DNA of 64,000 nucleotides from Pseudomonas sp. BGr12 (GTDB taxonomy: Bacteria; Pseudomonadota; Gammaproteobacteria; Pseudomonadales; Pseudomonadaceae): contig NZ_JALRNF010000013.1 in the NCBI RefSeq assembly GCF_030272895.1, positions 72,726 through 136,725 of the forward strand. The letters run 5' to 3'. Of the stretch, positions 9,126-17,336 are shown piece by piece. Made by a program: the position numbers and the translations under genes. Below the pieces are notes generated by a model. It searched no databases and had not been told where the DNA came from. It was given only the letters and a program-made list of their open reading frames with translations. Each line of letters begins with the position of its first letter. Position 1 is the stretch's first letter.

Positions 9126-11177
9126 TTGAAGCTGGAACTCAAGAACAGCTTATCGGTCAAGTTGCTGAGGGTTGTATTGCTCTCGGCACTGGTGGTCGGT
9201 GTCGTTCTCAGTTGTGCGCAGATTGTCTTCGATGCCTACAAGACACGTCAGGCAGTGGCCAGCGACGCCCAGCGAATCCTCGACATGTTCCGCGATCCTT
9301 CGACCCAGGCGGTGTACAGCCTGGACAAAGAAATGGGCATGCAGGTCATGGAGGGGCTGTTCCAGGACGAGTCGGTGCGCCTGGCTTCCATCGGCCATCC
9401 CAACGAAACCATGCTGGCGGAAAAAAACCGCCCGTTGCAGGAATCACCGACACGCTGGCTGACCGACCTGATTCTCGGCCAGGAGCGCACCTTCACCACG
9501 TCACTGGTCGGTCGCGGCCCCTACAGCGAATACTACGGCGACCTGAGCATCACCCTCGACACCGCCAGCTACGGCCAGGGCTTTCTGGTCAGTTCGGTGA
9601 TCATCTTCATTTCCGGCGTGCTGCGTGCCTTGGCCATGGGCCTGGTGCTGTACCTGGTCTATCACTGGATGCTGACCAAGCCGCTGTCGAAGATCATCGA
9701 GCACCTCACCCAGATCAACCCCGACCGCCCCAGCCAGCACCAGCTGCCGCTGATCAAGGGCCACGAGCGCAATGAGCTGGGGGTGTGGGTCAATACCGCC
9801 AACCAGCTGCTGGCCTCCATCGAACGCAACACCCACCTGCGCCACGAGGCCGAGAACAGCCTGCTGCGCATGGCCCAGTATGACTTCCTCACCGGCTTGC
9901 CCAATCGCCAGCAATTGCAGCAGCAACTGGACAAGATCCTGGTCGACGCCGGCCGCCTGCAACGCCGGGTCGCGGTGCTGTGCGTGGGCCTGGACGACTT
10001 CAAAGGCATCAACGAACAGTTCAGCTACCAGGCCGGCGACCAGTTGCTGTTGGCCCTGGCCGACCGCCTGCGCGCCCACAGCGGCCGCCTGGGCGCCCTG
10101 GCGCGCCTCGGCGGCGACCAGTTCGCCCTGGTCCAGGCCGATATCGAGCAGCCCTACGAAGCGGCCGAACTGGCCCAGAGCATTCTCGATGACCTGGAGG
10201 CGCCGTTCGCCCTGGGCGACCAGGAAATCCGCCTGCGCGCGACCATCGGCATCACCCTGTTCCCGGAAGACGGCGACAGCACCGAGAAGCTGTTGCAGAA
10301 GGCCGAGCAGACCATGACCCTGGCCAAGACCCGCTCGCGCAACCGCTACCAGTTCTACATCGCCAGCGTCGACAGTGAAATGCGCCGGCGCCGCGAGCTG
10401 GAAAAGGACTTGCGCGAAGCCCTGCCGCGCAACCAGTTGTACCTGGTCTACCAGCCGCAAATCAGCTACCGCGACCATCGCGTGGTCGGTGTCGAGGCGC
10501 TGCTGCGCTGGCAGCATCCGGAACTGGGCATGGTGCCACCCGACCAGTTCATTCCCCTGGCCGAGCAGAACGGCAACATCATCGCCATCGGCGAATGGGT
10601 GCTCGACCAGGCCTGCCGGCAACTGCGCGAATGGCACGACCAGGGCTTCAGCGAGCTGCGCATGGCAGTCAACCTGTCGACGGTGCAACTGCACCACAAC
10701 GAACTGCCGCGGGTGGTCAACAACCTGCTGCAGATCTACCGCCTGCCGCCGCGCAGCCTGGAGCTGGAAGTCACCGAGACCGGCCTGATGGAAGACATCA
10801 GCACCGCCGCCCAGCACCTGCTGAGCCTGCGCCGCTCCGGCGCGCTGATCGCCATCGACGACTTCGGCACCGGCTATTCCTCGCTCAGTTACCTGAAGTC
10901 GCTGCCGCTGGACAAGATCAAGATCGACAAGAGCTTCGTCCAGGACCTGCTCGATGACGACGACGATGCCACCATCGTTCGCGCCATCATCCAGCTGGGC
11001 AAGAGCCTGGGCATGCAGGTGATCGCCGAAGGCGTGGAAACCGCAGAACAGGAAGCCTACATCATCGCCCAGGGCTGCCATGAAGGTCAGGGCTACCACT
11101 ACAGCAAACCGCTACCCTCCCGGGAGCTGACCGCCTTCCTCAAACAGGCGCAACGCAACCAGGTGTCCATTCTGTAA
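9126..11177 (+). CDS. bifA: Cyclic-di-GMP phosphodiesterase BifA (GGDQF-EAL)
   Basis: A 683-aa inner-membrane protein that hydrolyses c-di-GMP and controls biofilm dispersal and motility. Transmembrane segments lie near residues 12-34 and 157-187, flanking a periplasmic sensor region, followed by a HAMP-like linker, a GGDEF domain with degenerate GGDQF at 329-333 and an intact EAL domain (EALLRW at 457-462, later DDFGTGYSS and EGVET). GGDQF-EAL next to sodB is the known BifA arrangement. I chose the TTG at 9126 (MKLELKN) because AAGGA lies 8 bases upstream; an ATG at 9093 in frame would add 11 residues. Confidence 0.92.
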   Translation: MKLELKNSLSVKLLRVVLLSALVVGVVLSCAQIVFDAYKTRQAVASDAQRILDMFRDPSTQAVYSLDKEMGMQVMEGLFQDESVRLASIGHPNETMLAEKNRPLQESPTRWLTDLILGQERTFTTSLVGRGPYSEYYGDLSITLDTASYGQGFLVSSVIIFISGVLRALAMGLVLYLVYHWMLTKPLSKIIEHLTQINPDRPSQHQLPLIKGHERNELGVWVNTANQLLASIERNTHLRHEAENSLLRMAQYDFLTGLPNRQQLQQQLDKILVDAGRLQRRVAVLCVGLDDFKGINEQFSYQAGDQLLLALADRLRAHSGRLGALARLGGDQFALVQADIEQPYEAAELAQSILDDLEAPFALGDQEIRLRATIGITLFPEDGDSTEKLLQKAEQTMTLAKTRSRNRYQFYIASVDSEMRRRRELEKDLREALPRNQLYLVYQPQISYRDHRVVGVEALLRWQHPELGMVPPDQFIPLAEQNGNIIAIGEWVLDQACRQLREWHDQGFSELRMAVNLSTVQLHHNELPRVVNNLLQIYRLPPRSLELEVTETGLMEDISTAAQHLLSLRRSGALIAIDDFGTGYSSLSYLKSLPLDKIKIDKSFVQDLLDDDDDATIVRAIIQLGKSLGMQVIAEGVETAEQEAYIIAQGCHEGQGYHYSKPLPSRELTAFLKQAQRNQVSIL

Positions 11178-11246
11178 CCCCTGTCGGCATTGAGTGAAAG
11201 GCGAAAACACGCATTTGAATATTTACGTGGCCGCCCCTTTACACAA

Positions 11247-11265
11247 AATGCAAATCTTTCGCATT
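11247..11265 (+). promoter_or_regulatory. Candidate Fur box upstream of the imelysin operon
   Basis: The 19-bp dyad AATGCAAATCTTTCGCATT resembles the Fur 7-1-7 consensus with imperfect matches and sits ~60 bases before the imelysin start. Iron control of this cluster is expected for the family, but the match is moderate. Confidence 0.5.
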
Positions 11266-11325
11266 ATGTTGCAGTTTTGCGTACCGCCGGTACGCCTGTC
11301 CAACCTCTCGACGCAGGAACTCGCC

Positions 11326-12660
11326 ATGATTCGTATGCCTCTGGCCACCGCCAGTCTGTTGGCCATTGCCATCTCTCTCGCCGGGTGCGGCGACGACAAG
11401 GACAAGGCTGCCGCACCGCAAGCCCAGGCTCCGGCTGCCAGCGCAGCAGCACCGGCTGCCGCCGGCGCCGTCGACGAGGCCGCCGCCAAGGCCGTGGTCA
11501 AGCACTACGCCGACATGGTCCATGCCGTGTACAGCGACTCGCTGAGCACCGCCAAGACCCTGCAGACCGCAATCGACGCCTTCCTTGCCAAGCCCAACGA
11601 TGAAACCCTCAAGGCCGCCAAGGCTGCCTGGGTAGCCGCGCGCGTGCCTTACCTGCAGAGCGAAGTGTTCCGCTTCGGCAACACCATCATCGACGACTGG
11701 GAAGGTCAGGTGAACGCCTGGCCGCTGGACGAAGGCCTGATCGACTACGTCGACGCCAGCTACGAACATGCCCTGGGCAACCCGGGCGCCGCTGCCAACA
11801 TCATCGCCAACACCCAGATCCAGGTCGGCGAAGACAAGGTCGACGTCAAGGACATCACCCCGGAAAAACTGGCCAGCCTCAATGAGCTGGGCGGTTCCGA
11901 AGCCAACGTCGCCACCGGCTACCACGCCATCGAATTCCTGCTCTGGGGCCAGGACCTCAACGGTACCGGCCCAGGCGCCGGCGCACGTCCTGCTTCCGAC
12001 TACCTGGAAGGCAAAGGCGCCACCGGTGGCCACAACGAGCGTCGCCGCGCCTACCTCAAGGCCGTGACCCAACTGCTGGTCAACGACCTGGAAGAAATGG
12101 TCGGCAACTGGGCACCGAACGTCGCCACCAACTACCGCGCCACCCTCGAAGCCGAGCCGGTCACCGACGGCCTGCGCAAGATGCTGTTCGGCATGGGCAG
12201 CCTGTCGCTGGGCGAACTGGCCGGCGAGCGCATGAAGGTTTCCCTGGAAGCCAACTCGCCTGAAGACGAGCAGGACTGCTTCAGCGACAACACCCACTTC
12301 TCGCACTTCTACGACGCCAAGGGCATCCGCAACGTCTACCTGGGCGAGTACACCCGCGCCGACGGCAGCAAGCTGACCGGTCCGAGCCTGTCGTCGCTGG
12401 TGGCCAAGGTCGATCCGGCCGCCGACGCCACCCTCAAGGCCGACCTGGAAGCCACCGAAGCGAAGATCCAGGTCATGGTCGACCACGCCGCCAAGGGTGA
12501 GCACTATGACCAGCTGATCGCTGCCGACAACGCCGCCGGCAACCAGATCGTGCGCGACGCCATCGCCGCCCTGGTCAAGCAGACCGGTGCCATCGAGCAG
12601 GCTGCCGGCAAGCTGGGTATCGCCAACCTGAACCCGGATACCGCCGATCACGAGTTCTGA
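11326..12660 (+). CDS. icmP: Imelysin-family lipoprotein (IcmP-like, peptidase M75)
   Basis: A 444-aa lipoprotein: signal sequence with lipobox LAGC near residue 21, then an Ala/Pro/Gln-rich linker and the helical imelysin domain. The signature GYHAIEFLLWGQD contains the GxHxxE motif, and PLDEGLIDYV and ERRRAYLKAV blocks are present. The family comprises iron-regulated outer-membrane or periplasmic proteins (P. aeruginosa IcmP, PA4370, insulin-cleaving; EfeO relatives). The start at 11326 has AGGAA upstream and gives a proper signal peptide. It leads a cluster with a di-haem protein, a second imelysin and a DUF1513 protein. A peptidase role is doubtful for much of the family. Confidence 0.88.
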   Translation: MIRMPLATASLLAIAISLAGCGDDKDKAAAPQAQAPAASAAAPAAAGAVDEAAAKAVVKHYADMVHAVYSDSLSTAKTLQTAIDAFLAKPNDETLKAAKAAWVAARVPYLQSEVFRFGNTIIDDWEGQVNAWPLDEGLIDYVDASYEHALGNPGAAANIIANTQIQVGEDKVDVKDITPEKLASLNELGGSEANVATGYHAIEFLLWGQDLNGTGPGAGARPASDYLEGKGATGGHNERRRAYLKAVTQLLVNDLEEMVGNWAPNVATNYRATLEAEPVTDGLRKMLFGMGSLSLGELAGERMKVSLEANSPEDEQDCFSDNTHFSHFYDAKGIRNVYLGEYTRADGSKLTGPSLSSLVAKVDPAADATLKADLEATEAKIQVMVDHAAKGEHYDQLIAADNAAGNQIVRDAIAALVKQTGAIEQAAGKLGIANLNPDTADHEF

Positions 12661-12677
12661 TCCGCGACACCGTGTCA

Positions 12678-12709
12678 CACAACGCCCGGCCCCAGTGCCG
12701 GGCGTTGTG
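12678..12709. terminator. Stem-loop after the imelysin gene
   Basis: The 13-bp stem CACAACGCCCGGC with loop CCCAGT and its complement lies 18 bases after the stop. There is no T-run, so it may be an attenuating or mRNA-stabilising hairpin between the imelysin gene and the di-haem gene. Confidence 0.55.
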
Positions 12710-12826
12710 CATTCAGGGCCCGGCGCGGCATGAGATTTCATCAAGCAAACGCAAATTGCTCTTATTCAATGATCCTCAGCCTGCTAAGCTTGCACGCCGA
12801 TTTTTTGCTCTCGCTCAGGATCCTCG

Positions 12827-14254
12827 ATGCTTTCGTCGCTGCGCCGTTTCAGCCCATTGCTCATGGCCTTGACCCTGGTCGCCTGTGACGATGCGCCCCG
12901 CTTCACCCAGGCCGAACCGGGAGAGGCGCTGGGCGGTGGCAGGACGACAGTGAACAAGCGCGACCAGAATGCCTTCTCCATGCCGTCGGCGAACCTTGCC
13001 CCCAGTCGGCGCCTGGACTTCAGCGTCGGCAACAGCTTCTTTCGCAATCCCTGGGTGATCGCCCCTTCGACCACCACCGCCCGCGATGGCCTGGGGCCGC
13101 TGTTCAACAGCAACGCCTGCCAGAACTGCCACATCAAGGACGGTCGCGGCCATCCGCCCGGCCCCAGTGCCAGTAACGCCGTGTCGATGCTGGTGCGCCT
13201 GTCGATTCCCGACCAGCCCCACTACGCCAAGGTCATCGAGCAACTGGGCGTGGTTCCCGAGCCGGTCTATGGCGGTCAGTTCCAGGACATGGCGGTGCCT
13301 GGCGTCGTCCCCGAGGGCAAGGTCCGGGTGGAGTACACGCCGCTGGCGGTGACGTTCAAGGACGGCACCCAGGTCGAACTGCGCCAGCCGAGCCTGAAGA
13401 TCAGCCAGCTCGGCTACGGCCCGATGCACCCCGACACCCGTTTCTCCGCCCGGGTAGCGCCGCCGATGATCGGCCTGGGCCTGCTCGAAGCCATTCCCGA
13501 AGCCGCCCTGCTGGCCAATGCCGACCCGGATGATCGCAACGGCGATGGCATCCGCGGCCGCGCCAACCAGGTGTGGGACGATGCCCTGGGCAAGACCGTG
13601 ATGGGCCGCTTCGGCTGGAAGGCCGGGCAACCCAACCTCAATCAGCAGAACGTACACGCCTTCTCCGGCGACATGGGCCTGACCACCCGCCTGCGGCCCA
13701 TGGACGACTGCACCCCGGCGCAGGTCGATTGCCTGAACGCCCCCAACGGTAACGGCGCCGACGGCGAGCAGGAAGTCAGCGACAACATCCTGCGCCTGAT
13801 CCAGTTCTACACCCGCAACCTGGCGGTGCCGATCCGCGCGGATGTCGACTCCCCCCAGGTGCTGGCCGGCAAGAACCTGTTCCACCAGGCGGGCTGCCAA
13901 AGTTGCCATACCCCAAGCTACACCACCGCCGCCGATGCCGCCGAGCCGGAGCTGGCCAACCAGCTGATCCGCCCCTACAGCGACCTGTTGTTGCACGACA
14001 TGGGCCCGGGCCTGGCCGACAACCGCACCGAATTCGCCGCCAGCGGCCAGGACTGGCGCACGCCACCCCTGTGGGGCATCGGCCTGACCCAGACGGTCAG
14101 CGGCCACACCCAGTTTCTTCACGATGGCCGCGCCCGCAACCTGCTCGAAGCCGTGCTCTGGCATGGCGGCGAAGCGCAGGCGGCCAAGCAGCATGTCTTG
14201 ACCTTCAATGCCGAGCAGCGCGCCGCGTTGCTGGCGTTCCTGAATTCACTTTAA
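12827..14254 (+). CDS. DUF1111 di-haem oxidoreductase-like lipoprotein
   Basis: A 475-aa exported protein with a lipobox-like LVAC at the end of a short signal (Cys about residue 20). Two c-type haem motifs are visible: NACQNCH near residue 100 and GCQSCH near residue 358. DPDDRNGDGIRGRAN is the calcium-binding-like stretch common in the DUF1111 family (formerly called thiol oxidoreductase), related to MauG/cytochrome c peroxidase. It lies between two imelysin genes, which suggests a periplasmic redox partner in iron acquisition. The gap to the next start is 14 bases. Confidence 0.86.
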   Translation: MLSSLRRFSPLLMALTLVACDDAPRFTQAEPGEALGGGRTTVNKRDQNAFSMPSANLAPSRRLDFSVGNSFFRNPWVIAPSTTTARDGLGPLFNSNACQNCHIKDGRGHPPGPSASNAVSMLVRLSIPDQPHYAKVIEQLGVVPEPVYGGQFQDMAVPGVVPEGKVRVEYTPLAVTFKDGTQVELRQPSLKISQLGYGPMHPDTRFSARVAPPMIGLGLLEAIPEAALLANADPDDRNGDGIRGRANQVWDDALGKTVMGRFGWKAGQPNLNQQNVHAFSGDMGLTTRLRPMDDCTPAQVDCLNAPNGNGADGEQEVSDNILRLIQFYTRNLAVPIRADVDSPQVLAGKNLFHQAGCQSCHTPSYTTAADAAEPELANQLIRPYSDLLLHDMGPGLADNRTEFAASGQDWRTPPLWGIGLTQTVSGHTQFLHDGRARNLLEAVLWHGGEAQAAKQHVLTFNAEQRAALLAFLNSL

Positions 14255-14268
14255 GAGAGGAGCCGGGC

Positions 14269-15333
14269 ATGTTCCGTCCCAAACTGTTGTTCACCAGCCT
14301 CGCCGCCCTCGCCCTGGGCGCCTGCTCGCCGCAGGACCCGCAGGCGGTGACTTCCGCCGCCATCGCCAAGCAAGTGATCCTGCCGACCTACAGCCGCTGG
14401 GTCGAAGCCGACCGCCAGCTGGCCGTCAGTGCCCTGGCCTTCTGCGAAGGCAAGGCGGACCTGGCCACCGCCCGTGCCGATTTCCTGCATGCGCAAAAGG
14501 CCTGGGCTGAACTGCAGCCGCTGCTGATCGGCCCGCTGGCCGAAGGCAACCGCGCCTGGCAGGTACAGTTCTGGCCGGACAAAAAGAACCTGGTCGGCCG
14601 CCAGGTCGAGCAACTGGTCAGTGGCGACAAGCCGATCGATGCCGAAAGCCTGGCCAAGTCCAGCGTCGTGGTGCGCGGCCTGTCCGCTTATGAGTACATC
14701 CTGTTCGACAGCAAGCCGGACACCGCCAATGCTGAACAGAAAGCCCGCTACTGCCCGCTGCTGGTGGCCATCGGCGAACACCAGAAGGCCCTGGCCGAGG
14801 ACATCCTCAAAGGCTGGAACAGCACCGACGGCATGCTGGCGCAACTGACCAAGTTCCCCAACCAGCGCTATGCCGATTCCCACGAGGCCATCGCCGACCT
14901 GCTGCGTGCCCAGGTCACCGCCCTGGACACCCTGAAGAAAAAGCTCGGCGCGCCCATGGGCCGCCTGAGCAAGGGCATCCCGCAACCGCTGCAGGCCGAA
15001 GCCTGGCGTAGCCAATCCTCGCTCAAGAGCCTGGAAGCCAGCCTGACTGCCGCGCAAACCGTCTGGGTCGGTGTCGACAACCAGGGCCTGCGCGGCCTGC
15101 TGGGCAAGGACCAGAAGGCCCTGGCCGACAAGATCGATGCCGCCTACGCCAACGCCCTGAAGCTGCTGTCCGCCAACCAGAAGCCGTTGGGCGAACTGCT
15201 CGACGACGAAGCCGGTCGCCAGCAACTGAACGCCATCTACGACAGCCTCAACGCCGTCCACCGCCTGCATGAAGGCGATCTGGCCAAGGCATTGGGCATC
15301 CAGCTGGGCTTCAACGCCAACGACGGTGACTGA
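14269..15333 (+). CDS. Second imelysin-family lipoprotein, signature His missing
   Basis: A 354-aa lipoprotein (lipobox LGAC, Cys about residue 19) with an imelysin-like helical domain: QKAWAELQPLLIGPL, VQFWPDKKNLV and YADSHEAIADLLRAQ. The GxHxxE position reads GLSAYEYILFD, so the His is replaced by Ser while the Glu remains. The AGGAG ribosome site at 14258-14262 fixes the start at 14269; upstream codons in this frame overlap the di-haem gene. It is tightly linked to that gene and to the DUF1513 gene two bases downstream, so all are probably one transcript. Confidence 0.86.
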   Translation: MFRPKLLFTSLAALALGACSPQDPQAVTSAAIAKQVILPTYSRWVEADRQLAVSALAFCEGKADLATARADFLHAQKAWAELQPLLIGPLAEGNRAWQVQFWPDKKNLVGRQVEQLVSGDKPIDAESLAKSSVVVRGLSAYEYILFDSKPDTANAEQKARYCPLLVAIGEHQKALAEDILKGWNSTDGMLAQLTKFPNQRYADSHEAIADLLRAQVTALDTLKKKLGAPMGRLSKGIPQPLQAEAWRSQSSLKSLEASLTAAQTVWVGVDNQGLRGLLGKDQKALADKIDAAYANALKLLSANQKPLGELLDDEAGRQQLNAIYDSLNAVHRLHEGDLAKALGIQLGFNANDGD

Positions 15334-15335
15334 TC

Positions 15336-16433
15336 ATGTTGCGACGCCAGGCTCTCAAACTCGGTAGCGTCCTGCTCAGCGCCCTCACCCTGGGCGGCTG
15401 GACCCTGTTTCGCGGCAAGGACAGCAGCCCGCTGCTGCTCTCGGCCCGTGACGATGGCGACGGCAAGCACTACGCGGTCGGCTATCGCCTGGACGGCACC
15501 CAGGTGTTCGCCACCCAGGTGGCCCAGCGTTGCCATGACATCATCAATCACCCCGAGCAGCCGATTGCCCTGTTCGTCGCCCGTCGCCCGGGCACCGAGA
15601 GCTACCTGATCGACCTGCGCGATGGCCGCCTGCTGCAGACCATCGCCTCGCAGCCGAACCGGCATTTCTACGGCCACGCGGTGATCCACAAGAGCGGCGA
15701 ATGGCTGTACGCCACCGAGAACGACACTACCGATCCCGGTCGTGGCGTGCTCGGTGTGTACCGCTTCGACTGTGAGCGCCTGACGCACAGCGGCGAGATT
15801 TCCACCCACGGCATCGGCCCGCACCAGGTGTCGTGGATGCCCGACGGCGAGACCCTGGTGGTAGCCAATGGCGGTATTCGCACCGAGGCCGAAAGCCGGG
15901 TGGAGATGAACCTCGACGCCATGCAGCCAAGCCTGGTGCTGATGCAGCGCGACGGCACCCTGCTGAGCAAGGAAGCCCTGCCCCAGCAGATGAACAGCGT
16001 GCGTCACCTGGCGATTGCCAGCGACGGCACCATCGTCGCCGGCCAGCAGTTCATGGGCAACGGCGATGAAACCGCCGAGCTGATTGCCATCAAGCGGCCG
16101 GGCCAGCCCTTCGCAGCCTTCCCGGTGCCGGAGCAGCAGTTGCTGTCGATGGCCAACTACACCGCCAGCGTGGCTATTCACAGTGAGCTGCGCCTGGTCG
16201 CCCTGACCGCTCCGCGGGCCAACCGCCTGTTCATCTGGGACCTGGACACGGCCCAGGTAAAACTTGATGCGCCGATGCCCGATTGCGCCGGCGTGGGTGC
16301 GGTGGCCGATGGCTTCGTGGTCACGTCTGGACAGGGTCGCTGCCGGCTCTACGACTGCCGCAAGGGCGAGCTGGTCGGCCAGCCGCTGCAACTGCCTTCC
16401 GGGCTTTGGGACAACCACCTGCACCTGGTCTGA
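15336..16433 (+). CDS. DUF1513 periplasmic beta-propeller protein
   Basis: A 365-aa protein starting MLRRQALKLG, a possible Tat-type or simple signal (RRQALKLGSVLLSALTLGG), then repeated propeller strands: HAVIHKSGEWLYATEND, HQVSWMPDGETLVVANGG, RHLAIASDGTIVAGQQ and RLFIWDLDTAQV. It is the last of the four-gene imelysin cluster and starts 2 bases after the previous stop. The family regularly accompanies imelysins and DUF1111 proteins; its molecular role is unknown. A ~770-bp palindromic repeat begins 6 bases after its stop. Confidence 0.85.
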   Translation: MLRRQALKLGSVLLSALTLGGWTLFRGKDSSPLLLSARDDGDGKHYAVGYRLDGTQVFATQVAQRCHDIINHPEQPIALFVARRPGTESYLIDLRDGRLLQTIASQPNRHFYGHAVIHKSGEWLYATENDTTDPGRGVLGVYRFDCERLTHSGEISTHGIGPHQVSWMPDGETLVVANGGIRTEAESRVEMNLDAMQPSLVLMQRDGTLLSKEALPQQMNSVRHLAIASDGTIVAGQQFMGNGDETAELIAIKRPGQPFAAFPVPEQQLLSMANYTASVAIHSELRLVALTAPRANRLFIWDLDTAQVKLDAPMPDCAGVGAVADGFVVTSGQGRCRLYDCRKGELVGQPLQLPSGLWDNHLHLV

Positions 16434-16439
16434 GCATAA

Positions 16440-17207
16440 GGTTCTTCACGGAACCCGGGGGTTATGGTCCTTGGGCTTGGGTGCTGAGGCGGCGAGCTTA
16501 TCCATTCCATGCGGCGATGCTGCCGGCCCCTTCCGCCCTTACGGCGGGTCCCTTTTGTCTTGGCAAAAGGAACCAAAACCGCTCGCTCCTGCATACGGCC
16601 CTACGCTGCGCTCCGGGTTCCCTCGCTACGGTGTCTTCCAGGGGCTGCGCGGCCTACGACTTGCTTCGCCAAGTCTACGGCTCGCGTTCTTCGGCTACGC
16701 CGAAGGGTGCTACGCACCCGCCCCCTCCAGACACCTACGCTCGGCCTCCTGAAGTCGCGAAGTTACGGGTGGTGCCTGTGCTGGCGCATCTTCGAAGGCA
16801 GAGGTTGGCGCAGCCTGGCTGACGCCATCGCGGGGCAAGCCCGCTCCTACCCTTGCTCCTCATGCGCGTTGTTACAGGCGCCGCAGAATGCGACTTCAGG
16901 AGGCCGAGTGGAGGTGCCTGCAGGGGCCGTGCGCAGCACCTTCGGCGTCAGCCGAAGAACGCGAGCCGTAGACTTGGCGTAGCAAGTCGTAGGCCGCGTG
17001 GCCCCGGAGGGCGCCGGAGCGAGGGGACCCGGAGCGCAGCGCAGGGCCGGATGCAGGAGCAAGCGGTTTTGCCTACTTTTCCCAAGAGAAAAGTAGGCCG
17101 CCGTAAAGGCGGAAGGGGCCGGCAGCGTCACCACATCGAATGGATAAGCTCACAACCTCAATACCCAAGCCCAAGGACCATCCCCCCTCAGGACCCCGTG
17201 AATAACC
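16440..17207. repeat. Large hairpin-rich imperfect palindrome, copy A
   Basis: This fills most of the gap between DUF1513 and mexV. The left arm (16440-16758) and right arm (16890-17207) are inverted, clearly related copies around a ~130-bp centre holding one REP. Outer ends pair as GGTTCTTCACGGAACC with GGACCCCGTGAATAACC. Within each arm lie small hairpins: 16547-16574 (loop TCTTGG), 16658-16675 (GACTTG/CAAGTC), 16689-16705 (CTTCGGC/GCCGAAG), 16705-16719 (GGGTGC/GCACCC), with counterparts in the other arm such as 17072-17097. It is non-coding: frames open through it only because of the GC bias. I do not recognise a named element. Confidence 0.85.
16827..16850 (+). repeat. Single REP in the centre of palindrome A
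   Basis: ATCGCGGGGCAAGCCCGCTC followed by CTAC, one REP unit, lies in the spacer of the large palindrome. The equivalent position in copy B holds the same unit. Confidence 0.85.
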
Positions 17208-17336
17208 GAAAATAACCTCGGAACACAGGTTCCGGAGTCGGGTCAAACGAGTAATATTCGGCTACTGAGCACGTGGGCAGGATCGCCCGTCGTCGTGCCA
17301 ATCGAACGATAAAATTCGACTCCAAGGAACTGGACT

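Noticed and set aside
12678..12709. A strong rho-independent terminator after the first imelysin
   Set aside because: The stem is strong but has no T-run, and the following gene is probably in the same regulon, so I list it only as a stem-loop.
12735..12780. A second Fur box before the DUF1111 gene
   Set aside because: GCAAATTGCTCTTATTC only weakly matches the consensus, so it was not listed as a site.
16440..17207. Several open frames of 80-180 codons in the large palindrome (and its second copy)
   Set aside because: The frames exist on both arms and strands, repeat the same residues in inverted copies, and lack ribosome sites; the element looks structural rather than coding.
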